A DNA stretch of 64,000 nt from Frondihabitans sp. 762G35 (GCF_002074055.1 NZ_CP014619.1:1302001-1366000), one strand, 5' to 3'; counted from the first letter of the stretch, positions 1-9,595 are shown. Translations and numbers: made by a program. Notes: a model not told the origin generated them from the sequence alone.

Positions 1-353
1 CTCACGCCGGAGAGGTCGCGGGCGAGCACGTCGTTGCGGGTGTCGCAGCCGTTGCGGTCGACGTCGATCCACGCGTCGCCGAAGTCGGCGGTCCGGTCGT
101 AGCGCGCGCCCGTCGCCCACGGGCGCACGGCGAGGCCGCCGAGGAGCGTGCGCGCGGCGGCCGCGTCGACGGACGCCGGCGCCGGGGGAGCGCCGGACGC
201 CTCGGCCGTCGGTGCCGCCGCGCTGGACGTCGCCGTGCCCGCGGAGCCCGGATCGACGGATGCGCCGCGCCCCGACGCCACGAACAGCGCCACGGCGACG
301 GCCACGACGACGAGGGTGCCGAGGGCGGCGCCCCGTCCGCGTCGGCGCGTCAC
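1..353 (-). CDS. Secreted HNH-type nuclease, DUF1524 family (N-terminal part; continues off the window)
   Basis: Only the first 117 codons are inside the window; the gene runs off the left edge. The GTG start is followed by a short Arg-rich n-region and a hydrophobic segment (about residues 8-24, GAALGTLVVVAVAVALF), then an Ala/Pro/Ser-rich linker, so the product is exported or membrane-anchored. The last visible part carries WIDVDRNGCDTRNDVL, the hallmark of secreted DUF1524 proteins, a branch of the HNH nuclease superfamily; the catalytic His-rich part would lie beyond the edge. Extracellular DNA degradation is known for some relatives; the substrate here is inferred. A weak AAGGG ribosome site precedes the start. 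Confidence 0.8.
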   Translation of the reverse strand, partial: MTRRRGRGAALGTLVVVAVAVALFVASGRGASVDPGSAGTATSSAAAPTAEASGAPPAPASVDAAAARTLLGGLAVRPWATGARYDRTADFGDAWIDVDRNGCDTRNDVLARDLSGV

Positions 354-473
354 CGGAGGCCCTTCCCGGGAGTCGGCTGCGAGTCGGAGGGCATCCCTCC
401 ATTCTGGGGCGTTCCTGGGTCGCGGGCGATCAGCGTGGGCGGCAAGCCTCCTCGACCCGCGGAACGGAGCACC

Positions 474-1016
474 ATGGCCCCCGAGTCAGCGACCCGCACC
501 CCGACCCCGCTCGACCGGGTCTTCCTCTGGTTCGTCGTGATCAAGGGGGTGGACGGGCTCCTCGAGCTCGTCGGCGGGACCGCGCTCCTCGTGATCGGCC
601 CCGGCGCCCTCGGGACGCTCGCGCGCTGGGCCCTCGGGCAGGTGCTCGCCGCCGATCCCGACAACGCTCTGGCGGAGTCGCTCCGGCCGGGCGTCGCGCA
701 CCTCACGGCCGCGACGACGGTCTTCGCGGGGGTGTACCTGCTGATCCACGGCGTCGTGAAGGTCGTGCTCTGGTGGGCGGTCGCCCGCCACCGCTACGGC
801 CTCTACCCGTGGATGATCGCCGTGCTCTGCATCTTCATCGGCTACCAGGTCTACGAGCTCGCGGCCTCGTGGTCGTGGGCCCTCGCCGCCCTGACGGTGT
901 TCGACGTGGTGATCGTGTGGCTGACGGTGATCGAGTACCGGCGGCACCGGCATCCTGCCCGGGTCGTCGACGGGGCGGACGAGCGTTCGCACCGCGACCA
1001 GGAGCTCGTCGGCTGA
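474..1016 (+). CDS. DUF2127 family integral membrane protein
   Basis: A protein of 180 residues with about four hydrophobic segments. The first is preceded by the family pattern D-R-V-F-L-W-F-V-V-I-K-G; later ones are around TVFAGVYLLIHGVVKVVLWW and the C-terminal third. This arrangement matches DUF2127, a family of predicted inner-membrane proteins of unknown function. I chose the ATG at 474 because GGAACGGAG lies just ahead of it; an in-frame GTG 13 codons upstream has no ribosome site. The gene is divergent from the nuclease gene and converges tightly on the MFS gene. Confidence 0.72.
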   Translation: MAPESATRTPTPLDRVFLWFVVIKGVDGLLELVGGTALLVIGPGALGTLARWALGQVLAADPDNALAESLRPGVAHLTAATTVFAGVYLLIHGVVKVVLWWAVARHRYGLYPWMIAVLCIFIGYQVYELAASWSWALAALTVFDVVIVWLTVIEYRRHRHPARVVDGADERSHRDQELVG

Positions 1017-1024
1017 GACGCCCC

Positions 1025-2356
1025 TCAGGCGGCGAGCCGGTGCTCGATCCGCAGGAGCGGCACGTGGTGCTTCATCACGACGTGCAGGGTGAGCTGACCG
1101 CGCCGCGCGAGGGCGATCCCCGCGACGAGCGCCGCGAGCGCGGGAAGGCCGCCGGAGACGACCATGCCCGCCTGCACGCCGAAGGTCGACACGATGCCGC
1201 CCATGAGCGGCCCGCCGATGGCCTGACCGCCCAGCAGCACCAGGATGTAGAGCGACATGACGCGACCGCGGATCGCGATGTTGCTCGACATCTGCACGAG
1301 CGAGTTGGCGGCCGTCAGGAACAGCAGCGACGCGACTCCGACGGCGACGAGGAGAACCGCGAAGGGAACGATCGAGGGCATCAGCCCGGCCGTCGCCTGC
1401 AGGAGCCCCGTGGCCCCCACGGCGACGACGATGGTACGGAGCCGCACGGTGGCGCGCCGGGTCGACAGGAGCGCGCCCGCGAGCGCGCCCACCGCGATCA
1501 TCGAGTTGAAGAGGCCGTAGCCGCCCGCGCCGACGTGGAAGACGCGGTCGGCGTAGGACGCGAGCAGCACGGGCATGGTGAGGCCGAACACGGCGAAGAC
1601 GGCGACGAGGAAGACCGGCCAGACGATGGTCGGCTTGCCGATCGCGTAGCGGAGGCCCTCCCGGAGCTGCCCCGTGGCGCGGGGCGGCGGGGCGAGCCTC
1701 GTCATCTGCGAGGTCCGCAGGAGCCCCAGCATCACCACCACGAGCACGCACGCCACCCCGTTCACGGCGAACGCCCACCCGGCTCCGACCGCCAGGAGGA
1801 GCACTCCCGCGATGGCCGGACCGATCATCCCGCCGAGCTGGAACACGGAGGAGTTGATGCTGATCGCGTTGCGGAGGTTCTTCTGCCCGACGAGCTCGGT
1901 CACGATGACCTGCCGGGCGGGGTTGTCGATCACGGTGACGAGGCCCGTGACGAAGGCGATCGCCCAGACCATCCACGCCTCGACGTTGCCGGTCAGGGTG
2001 AGGGCGGCGAGCCCCAGGCTCAGCACGGCGAAGGTCGACTGCGTGATCATCATCAGGAGGCGCTTGGAGAACCGGTCGACGATGACGCCGCCGAAGAGGC
2101 CCAGGAAGAGCATCGGCGCGAACTGCATGGCGACGGTGATGCCGACCGCGGTGGCGCTGCCGGTGAGCTCGAGGACGAGCCAGTCCTGCGCGACGCGCTG
2201 CATCCAGCCCGCCGTCATCGCCACGAGGTTGCCCGCGGTCCAGATCCGGAAGTTGGGGACGGCCAGGGCGATGAAGGTGTGTCGCCAGGGCGGTCGCTGG
2301 GTCGTGATCGTCAGGGGTTCGGTGGGTGGGAAGGCGGTCGACGTCGACGAGGTCAC
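1025..2356 (-). CDS. MFS transporter, likely drug/metabolite exporter
   Basis: About 443 residues with twelve predicted membrane segments. The N-terminus (NFRIWTAGNLVAMTAGWMQR) and the loop after helix 2 resemble the enterobactin-exporter/MFS_3 type, usually proton-driven efflux pumps. The GTG at 2356 is preferred because translation from there begins with a short polar tail followed directly by the typical FRIW helix; an ATG 27 codons upstream is an alternative. It is divergent from a LysR gene, the usual layout for an exporter and its regulator. The substrate cannot be read from sequence. Confidence 0.85.
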   Translation of the reverse strand: MTSSTSTAFPPTEPLTITTQRPPWRHTFIALAVPNFRIWTAGNLVAMTAGWMQRVAQDWLVLELTGSATAVGITVAMQFAPMLFLGLFGGVIVDRFSKRLLMMITQSTFAVLSLGLAALTLTGNVEAWMVWAIAFVTGLVTVIDNPARQVIVTELVGQKNLRNAISINSSVFQLGGMIGPAIAGVLLLAVGAGWAFAVNGVACVLVVVMLGLLRTSQMTRLAPPPRATGQLREGLRYAIGKPTIVWPVFLVAVFAVFGLTMPVLLASYADRVFHVGAGGYGLFNSMIAVGALAGALLSTRRATVRLRTIVVAVGATGLLQATAGLMPSIVPFAVLLVAVGVASLLFLTAANSLVQMSSNIAIRGRVMSLYILVLLGGQAIGGPLMGGIVSTFGVQAGMVVSGGLPALAALVAGIALARRGQLTLHVVMKHHVPLLRIEHRLAA

Positions 2357-2497
2357 GCGGGGATCCTGAGGTTGGAGAGGGAAGTCATCTGACTCCACCG
2401 TAAAGTGAGCGCTTCCATTTGGTTCCCGAATGGGCATAATCAGTGCTATTGGTTTTCGTGATGAGCGGGCCGCGGCCGGCGCAGAACAGAGGTGGCG

Positions 2498-3355
2498 ATG
2501 TACGACCCGGTGCTCCTGCGGACCTTCCTCGTCGTGGCCGAGACGCACAGCTTCACGCAGTCGGCGCTCCGCCTCGGGATCAGCCAGCCGACCGTGAGTC
2601 AGCACGTGTCGAAGCTGGAGAAGGCCGCCGGTCGGACGCTCGTCGCGCGCGACACCCGCGAGGTCGCCCTGACCGACAACGGCGACGCCATGGCCGGCTT
2701 CGCGCGGACGATCCTCGCGGCGCACTCCGCGGCGGAGAGCTACTTCTCCGGGTCGGCGATGGCCGGTCGGCTGAGGTTCGGGGCCGCGGACGACCTCGCG
2801 ATCACGCAGCTCCCGCGCATCCTGCGCCACTTCCGGCAGCTCTACCCGCAGATCAACCTCGAGCTCACGATCAACCAGTCGACGCCGCTCCGTCGGCGGC
2901 TCGCCTCCGGCCACCTCGATCTCATCTTCGTGAAGCAGAACGCGGGCGAATACGACGACGGCACCCGGGTCGCGGGCGACACGATGGTGTGGATGGCGCA
3001 GGAGCGGATGCGGCTCGAGCGCGACGAACCCGTCCCCCTCATCACCTATCAGGCACCGAGCCTGAGTCGCCAACTCGCGATCGACGCGCTCGAGAAGGCG
3101 GGGCGCACCTGGCGCATCACCTGCAACACGCGCGACGTCAACGGGATCCTCGCGGCCGTGCGCGCGGGGATCGGGGTCGCCGTCTTCCCGTACTCGCTCA
3201 TTCCGAACGACCTCGTCAAGGTGTCGGTCCGCTTCGAGCTGCCCGAACTCGGCGCGGTCGACTACGTCCTCGTCGCGAACCCGGCGTCGGCCCGCGAGCC
3301 GGTCGAGGCGCTCACGAGCGCGATCATGAGCCGGGGCGTCAGCCGGGCGGAGTGA
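2498..3355 (+). CDS. LysR-family transcriptional regulator
   Basis: A protein of 285 residues. Residues about 3-62 form the LysR winged helix (LLRTFLVVAETHSFTQSALR, then GISQPTVSQHVSKLE), followed by a periplasmic-binding-like effector domain. AGAGG five bases before the ATG at 2498 decides the start over the GTG two codons upstream. Divergence from the MFS exporter, with about 140 bp between the two starts, suggests it controls that gene and itself from the shared interval, which contains an AT-richer stretch (CATAATCAGTGCTATTGG) suited to a T-N11-A type LysR site. The effector is unknown. Confidence 0.9.
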   Translation: MYDPVLLRTFLVVAETHSFTQSALRLGISQPTVSQHVSKLEKAAGRTLVARDTREVALTDNGDAMAGFARTILAAHSAAESYFSGSAMAGRLRFGAADDLAITQLPRILRHFRQLYPQINLELTINQSTPLRRRLASGHLDLIFVKQNAGEYDDGTRVAGDTMVWMAQERMRLERDEPVPLITYQAPSLSRQLAIDALEKAGRTWRITCNTRDVNGILAAVRAGIGVAVFPYSLIPNDLVKVSVRFELPELGAVDYVLVANPASAREPVEALTSAIMSRGVSRAE

Positions 3356-3375
3356 CGAGGCGGCAGGATGGAGGG

Positions 3376-3789
3376 ATGACCACGGCTTCGAAGCAGACCC
3401 TGACCCTCGTCGGAATGACCTCGGCGCTCGCGCTGTCCGGAACGCTCCACCTCGTGCGGCCCCGGACCTTCGACGGCATCGTGCCGAGCATCCTGCCGGG
3501 TCGTGCCCGGACCTGGACCCTGCTCTCCGGCGTCGCCGAACTCGTCACCGCCGGTGCGCTCGCCGTCCCCGCGACGCGACGGCTCGGCGGGGGACTCGCC
3601 GCGGCGCTCTTCGTCGCCGTCTTCCCCGCGAACGTCGAGATGGCGAGGAAGTACGTCCGCAGCTCGCGGACCAGCCCCGTGTCCAAGGCGATCGCGGTCG
3701 TCCGGCTGCCGCTGCAGATCCCCCTCGTCACCACCGCCCTCGCCATCCGGCGCGCAGCCGGGGTGGCCGGGCGCCCGGAGAACCGCTAG
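3376..3789 (+). CDS. DoxX-like small membrane protein
   Basis: A protein of 137 residues with about four hydrophobic helices; LSGTLHLVRPRTFDGIVPS near the N-terminus and the VAELVTAGALAVP and ANVEMARKYV parts match the DoxX-like branch of small membrane proteins, which have no settled function. GGAGGG precedes the ATG. It begins 20 bp after the LysR gene on the same strand and may be co-transcribed with it. Another weakly related membrane family cannot be excluded. Confidence 0.7.
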   Translation: MTTASKQTLTLVGMTSALALSGTLHLVRPRTFDGIVPSILPGRARTWTLLSGVAELVTAGALAVPATRRLGGGLAAALFVAVFPANVEMARKYVRSSRTSPVSKAIAVVRLPLQIPLVTTALAIRRAAGVAGRPENR

Positions 3790-3839
3790 CGTTCCTTTCT
3801 GTACAAAAGTAATTCGTTGACGACCACGATGGAGTTCCC

Positions 3840-6095
3840 GTGACGAACCACGACCAGCCCCTGGGCGCCGCCCCCTCGACCGCGGTCGGAGACGCCCCCG
3901 ACGCCTTCGTGCACCTGGAGGCGGCTGGCGTCGGCGTGGTCCTCGACCTCACCGCCGGTCGGCTCCCGGCCGTCATCCACTGGGGGCGGGCCCTCGGAGC
4001 CCTGAGCCTCGACGATCTCCGGTCGCTGACGACGGCCAACGTCGAGCCGCTGGCGGGCAACGTCGTCGACGAGCCCGTGCGGCTCGCGATCCTGCCCGAG
4101 CACCACGAGGGCTGGGTCGGCAAGCCCGGCGTCGCCGGCCACCGCGACGGCGCCGACTGGTCGCCGAAGTTCGTCGTCTCGCGCATCGACCTCGTCCGCG
4201 ACGACGCGGCCGAGGGTGAGACCGTGATCGACGCCGGATCCGCGACCCGCGTCCTCGACGCCGGCCCGGCGCTCCTCACCGTCACGGCCCACGACGCTTC
4301 GGCCGCGCTCTCGCTGCGCCTCGAGATCGAGCTGCTGGCGAGCGGCCTCCTCCGCGCCCGCGCCGCCCTCACCAACGAGGGCGACGACCTCTACACCGTG
4401 ACGGACGTCGCCGTGGCCCTGCCGGTCCCGCCGCAGGCCCGCGAGATCCTCGACTTCGCCGGCCGCTGGGGCAAGGAGCGGACACCGCAGCGACGCGAAC
4501 TCGTCGTCGGCATCCACGAGCGCGAAGGGCGCAAGGGCCGCACCGGCGCCGACGCCGCGACGGTCCTCAGCGTCGGCCGCCCCGGCTTCGGCTTCGAGTC
4601 GGGCGAGGTGTGGGGCGTGCACGTCGCCTGGAGCGGCAACCACCGCCACTACGCCGAGCGGCTCTTCACCGGGTTCCAGGTGATCGGCGGCGGCGAGCTG
4701 ATCCTGCCGGGCGAGGTCCGCCTCGCCGCGGGGGAGGAGTACCGCGGGCCCTGGGTCTACGGCGCCTACGGCGACGGCCTCGACGAGCAGGCGCACCGGT
4801 TCCACCGGTTCCTGCGGGCTCGCCCCGGGCATCCTGCGCGCCCCCGCCCCGTGACGCTCAACGTCTGGGAGGCGGTCTACTTCGACCACGACCTCGACCG
4901 GCTCCTCGACCTCGCGGAGCGCGCGGCGGCCCTCGGCGTCGAACGGTACGTGCTCGACGACGGCTGGTTCCGCGGGCGACGCGACGACTTCGCCGGTCTC
5001 GGCGACTGGTACGTCGACGAGGACATCTGGCCCGACGGCCTCTCGCCGCTCATCGACCGCGTCACCGCGCTCGGCATGGAGTTCGGCCTCTGGTTCGAGC
5101 CGGAGATGGTGAACGAGGACAGCGACCTCGCGCGCGCCCACCCCGAGTGGATCATGCAGACCGGCGACCGGCTGCCGGTGCGGAGCCGCCACCAGCAGGT
5201 GCTGAACCTGGGGATCCCCGCGGCGTTCGCCCACGTCCTCGAGCGCATGTCGGCGATCCTGACGGAGAACGACATCGCCTACATCAAGTGGGATCACAAC
5301 CGCGACCTGATCGACGCGGGCACCGCCCCGCGCGGCGCGGCCGGCGTGCACGAGCAGACGCTCGCCACCTACCGCCTGATGGACGAGCTGAAGGCGCGAT
5401 TCCCCGGTCTCGAGATCGAGTCGTGCTCCTCCGGTGGAGGGCGCGTCGACCTCGGGATCATCGCGCGCACCGACCGCGTCTGGGTGAGCGACTGCATCGA
5501 CCCGCTCGACCGCCAGCAGATGAACCGCTGGACCATGCAGCTCCTGCCGCCCGAGCTCCTCGGCTCGCACATCGCCTCCGGCGTGAACCACACGACGGGA
5601 CGCTGGCACGAGCTGTCGTTCCGGGCCGGGACGGCGCTCTTCGGCCACCTCGGCATCGAGTGGGACCTCGCGAAGGCCACCGACCGGGAGAACCGCGACC
5701 TCGTCGACTGGATCGTGCTCTACAAGGAGCAGCGCCGCCTCCTGCACACCGGCGACCTCGTGCGCGCCGACGAGACCGACCCCACCCTCCTCGTCTACGG
5801 GGCGGTGGCCGGCGACCGGCGCGAGGCCCTGTTCTTCCTCGCCTACGTCGGCCGCTCCGAGGTGTCGCCGCGCGGACGCTTCACCCTGCCGGGACTCGAC
5901 CCGGAGACTCGCTACCGCGTCGCCCCCGTCGTCGTCGGCGAGCCCGACTCCGGTATCGGGGTCGTCCCGCCGGCCTGGTGGGGCGCGGATCGGTCGGGTG
6001 TCGTCCTCAGCGGCCGGGCGCTGGCCGCGGCGGGCCTCCAGGCACCCGCGTCGTTCCCGGAGCGCGTCGTCGTCCTCCGGGTGACCGCCGAGTAG
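3840..6095 (+). CDS. Alpha-galactosidase, glycoside hydrolase family 36
   Basis: Hydrolyses terminal alpha-1,6-galactose from melibiose/raffinose-type sugars. At 751 residues it has the usual full length for bacterial GH36: an N-terminal beta-sandwich, a central (beta/alpha)8 barrel starting near LNVWEAVYFDHD, and a C-terminal beta domain. Visible barrel motifs are LDDGWFRGRRDD, FGLWFEPEMVN, the nucleophile in IKWDHN (Asp485) and the acid/base in VSDCID (Asp551). No signal peptide, so it acts in the cytosol and would need an importer, which is not encoded nearby. GGAG precedes the GTG start. It faces a ROK repressor 20 bp beyond its stop, the probable sugar-responsive regulator. Confidence 0.95.
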   Translation: MTNHDQPLGAAPSTAVGDAPDAFVHLEAAGVGVVLDLTAGRLPAVIHWGRALGALSLDDLRSLTTANVEPLAGNVVDEPVRLAILPEHHEGWVGKPGVAGHRDGADWSPKFVVSRIDLVRDDAAEGETVIDAGSATRVLDAGPALLTVTAHDASAALSLRLEIELLASGLLRARAALTNEGDDLYTVTDVAVALPVPPQAREILDFAGRWGKERTPQRRELVVGIHEREGRKGRTGADAATVLSVGRPGFGFESGEVWGVHVAWSGNHRHYAERLFTGFQVIGGGELILPGEVRLAAGEEYRGPWVYGAYGDGLDEQAHRFHRFLRARPGHPARPRPVTLNVWEAVYFDHDLDRLLDLAERAAALGVERYVLDDGWFRGRRDDFAGLGDWYVDEDIWPDGLSPLIDRVTALGMEFGLWFEPEMVNEDSDLARAHPEWIMQTGDRLPVRSRHQQVLNLGIPAAFAHVLERMSAILTENDIAYIKWDHNRDLIDAGTAPRGAAGVHEQTLATYRLMDELKARFPGLEIESCSSGGGRVDLGIIARTDRVWVSDCIDPLDRQQMNRWTMQLLPPELLGSHIASGVNHTTGRWHELSFRAGTALFGHLGIEWDLAKATDRENRDLVDWIVLYKEQRRLLHTGDLVRADETDPTLLVYGAVAGDRREALFFLAYVGRSEVSPRGRFTLPGLDPETRYRVAPVVVGEPDSGIGVVPPAWWGADRSGVVLSGRALAAAGLQAPASFPERVVVLRVTAE

Positions 6096-6114
6096 AGCGG
6101 CCGCGTCGCGACCG

Positions 6115-7326
6115 TCAGCGCGAGAGCGCGTGCTGGCGGATCGCGACGGCCGCGGCTCCGCGCGCCCACGCCGTGAACCGGAACGGCTGCACGACGATCG
6201 CGGGAGTCGGCGTCGCCCAGTGGGTGGCCCTCCGCAGGGCGTCGTCGAGGGCCGTGGCGCCCACCGTGCCGAGGGCGGCGCACTCGCCGGAGAGCAGCAC
6301 GACCTCGGGATCGAACACGTTCACCACGTCGGCCAGCAGGATCCCCAGCGCCGACGCCGCCCCGTCGACGACGCGCCTCGCCTCGCCGTCGCCCGCCCCC
6401 GCGAGCCCGAGCAGCTCGTCGAAGCCGACTTCGCGTCCCAGCGCCGCTCGGGCCCGCGCGAGGACGGCGCCCTCGGAGAGGGCACCGCGGGCGCAGCCGC
6501 GATGGCCGAGCTCGCACGGGGCGTCGGCCGCCGCGGCGGCCGTCGCGGCACCCGTGGCGGCACCCGTGGCCGCGCCCGCGGCGTCGTCGACCCGCCCGAG
6601 TCGCTGGTGGCCGATGCTCCCCGCGGACGAGTGCGCCCCCGCGATGATCGCGTCGTTCGCCACGAGCCCGAGACCGATGCCGGCGCCGACCGTGACGAGC
6701 GCGAAGGAGCGGTGGCCGCGCCCCGCACCGAACCAGTGCTCGGCCTGCGTCAGGGCGCGCACGTCGTTCTCGACCCACGAGGGCAGGCCCGTCGCGTCGC
6801 TCACGAGGCGGCCGAGCGGCACGTCGGTCCAGTCGAGGAACGCCGCGCGGCGGACGTGCTCGCGATCGACGGTGGAGCCGCCGAGCGCGATGCCGGTGGC
6901 GCGGATTCGCGGGTCGTCCGCGGCGAGCCGGGTCGCGGCTCCTGCGATCTGCTCGACGACCGAGGCGACGCCCCGCCCGAGCAGCTCCTCGTCGTGCTCG
7001 CGGAGGATCGCTCCGCGCTGGTCGGTGACGACGGCGAAGAGCCGGTCGCGGGTCAGCTTGACACCGAGGAAGTGGTGCTTGCCGGGGTCGAGATCGAGGG
7101 GGACGGCGGGTCGGCCGAGACCCGCGGAGCCGGTGGAGGGCGCCTCCACGAGGAGTCCGGAGTCGATCAGCGGCTTCGTGATGCGGGTCAGGCTCGGCCC
7201 GGAGAGCGAGAGCCGGGCGGCCAGCTCGCTGCGGGAGAGCGGCCCGTGCACGAGGACCTCGAGCACGACGGCCTGCGCGCTGCCCACGAGGGGCTCCCGG
7301 GCGGGAGTCGACGGGGCATCGGGCAT
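6115..7326 (-). CDS. ROK-family transcriptional repressor with altered zinc motif
   Basis: About 403 residues: an N-terminal MarR-like winged helix (residues about 20-75, LSRSELAARLSLSGPSLTR) fused to a ROK sugar-kinase-like fold. Likely represses sugar-use genes, by position the convergent alpha-galactosidase. Two things are odd. The ROK zinc motif CxCGxxGC reads CELGHRGC, so the second Cys is lost, and the Glu normally just after the motif is also absent. Just before it sits a low-complexity insert with three GAAT units made by 12-bp DNA repeats near 6541-6580. The ATG at 7326 lies inside a GCAGGATGC sequence. Confidence 0.88.
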   Translation of the reverse strand: MPDAPSTPAREPLVGSAQAVVLEVLVHGPLSRSELAARLSLSGPSLTRITKPLIDSGLLVEAPSTGSAGLGRPAVPLDLDPGKHHFLGVKLTRDRLFAVVTDQRGAILREHDEELLGRGVASVVEQIAGAATRLAADDPRIRATGIALGGSTVDREHVRRAAFLDWTDVPLGRLVSDATGLPSWVENDVRALTQAEHWFGAGRGHRSFALVTVGAGIGLGLVANDAIIAGAHSSAGSIGHQRLGRVDDAAGAATGAATGAATAAAAADAPCELGHRGCARGALSEGAVLARARAALGREVGFDELLGLAGAGDGEARRVVDGAASALGILLADVVNVFDPEVVLLSGECAALGTVGATALDDALRRATHWATPTPAIVVQPFRFTAWARGAAAVAIRQHALSR

Positions 7327-7389
7327 CCTGCAACCCTACCGATCGGCTTAAGCTGGATGCCTCCCCCCTGGCTCTTCCGAAAGTGACGT

Positions 7390-8841
7390 ATGTCCAGCAC
7401 GACCCGCACCGGCTTCGCCCCCACCGTCGACCGCTTCTTCGAGATCACGAAACGGGGGTCGACCTGGGCGCGCGAGATCCGCGGCGGCCTCGTCACCTTC
7501 GTGACGATGGCGTACATCGTCATCCTCAACCCGCTCATCCTGGGCGGGTTCTCCGGCGACCAGGCCGCGAAGGACGTCGCCGGCCACTGGCTGCAGAACG
7601 CCCAGGTCGGTGCCGTGACGGCTCTCACCGCGGGCGTCATGACGATCCTCTTCGGTCTCGTCGCGCGGCTGCCCTTCGGGCTCGCCGCGGGCCTCGGCAT
7701 CAACTCGTTCCTCGCCGTCAGCGTCGTGAAGGACGTCACCTGGCCGGAGGCGATGGGGCTCGTCGTCATCGAGGGCCTGGTCATCGTCGTCCTCGCCGCG
7801 ACAGGGCTCCGGAGCCTCATCTTCCGGGCCGTGCCCCAGGCGCTCAAGACGGCGATCACCGTCGGCATCGGCCTCTTCATCGCCTTCATCGGCCTCGTCG
7901 ACTCGGGCTTCGTCCGCACCTCGGGTGCCGACTCCCCGCCGGTCCAGCTCGGCACGGCCGGCTCGATCACGACGCTGCCGACCATCGTGTTCGTCATCGG
8001 GCTCGTCATCATCGGCGTCCTCATGGCGCGCAAGGTCAAGGCCGCCCTCCTCATCGGCATCGTGGCGACGACCGTGATCGCGATCGTCCTCGAGGCGATC
8101 TTCCGGGTCGGGCCGTCGCTCGGCACGAACCCCGCGGGCTGGAACCTCAACGCCCCCGTCCTCCCGACGGCGCTCGTGTCGCTCCCCGACCTGTCGCTCG
8201 TCGGTCAGTTCTCGTTCGGCTCGTTCCACCGGATCGGCGTGCTGGCCGCGACGATGCTCATCTTCACGCTCGTGTTCACGAACTTCTTCGACGCCATGGG
8301 CACGATGACGGGCCTCGCTCGGCAGGCGGACGTGGCGGACGACGACGGCACGTTCCCGCGGCTCCGGCCCGCCCTCATCGTCGAGGGGATCGGTGCGGTC
8401 GCGGGCGGTGCCACGAGCGGTTCGTCCAACACGGTCTTCGTCGAGTCCGCCGCGGGCATCGGCGAGGGGGCGCGCACCGGGCTCGCCTCCCTCGTGACCG
8501 GGGTGCTCTTCCTGCTGGCGATGTTCTTCACGCCGCTGACGCAGGTCGTGCCGCTCGAGGTGGCCGCTGCCGCCCTCGTCGTCGTCGGTGCGCTGATGGT
8601 GTCGCAGATCCGGTTCATCGACTGGAGCGAGTTCTCGGTCGCGCTGCCGGTGTTCCTCACCGTGATCGTCATGCCGCTGACCTACTCGATCTCGAACGGG
8701 ATCGGCGCGGGCTTCATCTCCTGGGTCCTCGTGCGCTCGCTGTCGGGCAAGGCGAAGGAGATCAGCCCGCTGCTGTGGGTGGTCGCGCTCGGCTTCCTCG
8801 TCTACTTCGCGCGCGGTCCGATCCAGCTCTGGCTCGGCTGA
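7390..8841 (+). CDS. NCS2-family purine permease (AzgA-like)
   Basis: A membrane transporter of 483 residues with about 12-14 hydrophobic segments. The start region TWAREIRGGLVTFVTMAYIV, then LGINSFLAV and FTNFFDAMGTMTG, are signatures of the AzgA-like subgroup of NCS2 permeases, proton symporters for adenine, guanine or hypoxanthine; ATSGSSNTVFVESAAGIGEGARTG is the conserved re-entrant region. The start at 7390 gives the expected N-terminus. It is divergent from the ROK repressor across about 60 bp, so shared control is possible, although the substrates differ from galactosides. Confidence 0.92.
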   Translation: MSSTTRTGFAPTVDRFFEITKRGSTWAREIRGGLVTFVTMAYIVILNPLILGGFSGDQAAKDVAGHWLQNAQVGAVTALTAGVMTILFGLVARLPFGLAAGLGINSFLAVSVVKDVTWPEAMGLVVIEGLVIVVLAATGLRSLIFRAVPQALKTAITVGIGLFIAFIGLVDSGFVRTSGADSPPVQLGTAGSITTLPTIVFVIGLVIIGVLMARKVKAALLIGIVATTVIAIVLEAIFRVGPSLGTNPAGWNLNAPVLPTALVSLPDLSLVGQFSFGSFHRIGVLAATMLIFTLVFTNFFDAMGTMTGLARQADVADDDGTFPRLRPALIVEGIGAVAGGATSGSSNTVFVESAAGIGEGARTGLASLVTGVLFLLAMFFTPLTQVVPLEVAAAALVVVGALMVSQIRFIDWSEFSVALPVFLTVIVMPLTYSISNGIGAGFISWVLVRSLSGKAKEISPLLWVVALGFLVYFARGPIQLWLG

Positions 8842-8911
8842 GCTGATCTCCGGGCGCCCGCGCGGCGTGGCGTGCCCGCAAGGAGGGTGCGAGAGGCGCG
8901 ACCATGGGGCC

Positions 8912-9568
8912 GTGCACCCACTCGTCGTCGACGCCCGCGCGGGGCGCTCCCGGATCCGCCTCGTCGTCATGACCGTCGTGGGGATCGCGGCGGGCACCCT
9001 CGCCGCGGTGCTGGGCTGCGGCCCGGCGTCGCTCGTCGTCGGCTGGGCCGGGGCCGCGCTGACGTACCTCCTGTGGGTCTGGATCGTCGTGAGGCGCTTC
9101 GACGGGGAGAGCACCCGCGCCCACGCCCTCCGGGAGGATCCGACCCGGAGCACGTCGCAGCTCCTGCTGATCCTCGCGAGCGTCGCGAGCCTCGTCGCCG
9201 TGGGCGTCGTCCTCGTGCAGGCGAACCAGGCCAAGGGGGTCCAGGCGGATGTCCTGGCGGCGCTCGCCGTGACGAGCGTCGCGCTGTCGTGGTTCCTCGT
9301 CCACACCCTGTTCATGCTGCGGTACGCGGTGCTCTACTACTCCGGCGCGTCGGAGGGCGGTATCGACTTCAATCAGCAGGAGCCGCCCGACTACGGCGAC
9401 TTCGCCTACCTCGCCTTCGACCTCGGCATGACGTTCCAGGTCAGCGACACGACCGTCACCTCGAGCGCGATCCGCCGCGTCGTGCTCCGTCACTGCCTGC
9501 TGTCGTACCTCTTCGGCTCGGTCATCCTCGCGTCGCTGATCAACCTCGTGGCGGGCCTCGGCGGCTGA
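8912..9568 (+). CDS. DUF1345 family membrane protein
   Basis: About 218 residues with five hydrophobic segments. The motif FAYLAFDLGMTFQVSDT in the second half is diagnostic of DUF1345, predicted integral membrane proteins of unknown role. The start is uncertain: GTG 8912 gives a short polar N-terminus before helix 1, but the best ribosome site, AAGGAGG at 8880-8886, lies too far upstream, and an in-frame GTG at 8867 precedes it. The gene converges with the phosphatase gene, leaving 27 bp between them. Confidence 0.75.
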   Translation: MHPLVVDARAGRSRIRLVVMTVVGIAAGTLAAVLGCGPASLVVGWAGAALTYLLWVWIVVRRFDGESTRAHALREDPTRSTSQLLLILASVASLVAVGVVLVQANQAKGVQADVLAALAVTSVALSWFLVHTLFMLRYAVLYYSGASEGGIDFNQQEPPDYGDFAYLAFDLGMTFQVSDTTVTSSAIRRVVLRHCLLSYLFGSVILASLINLVAGLGG

Positions 9569-9595
9569 GCCCCGGCGGCCTCTCCGCGCGGCGCC

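Noticed and set aside
4610-7351. A plus-strand open frame of about 900 codons across the alpha-galactosidase end and the ROK gene
   Set aside because: Very Arg/Pro/Ala-rich, no domain, overlaps two well-supported genes in other frames.
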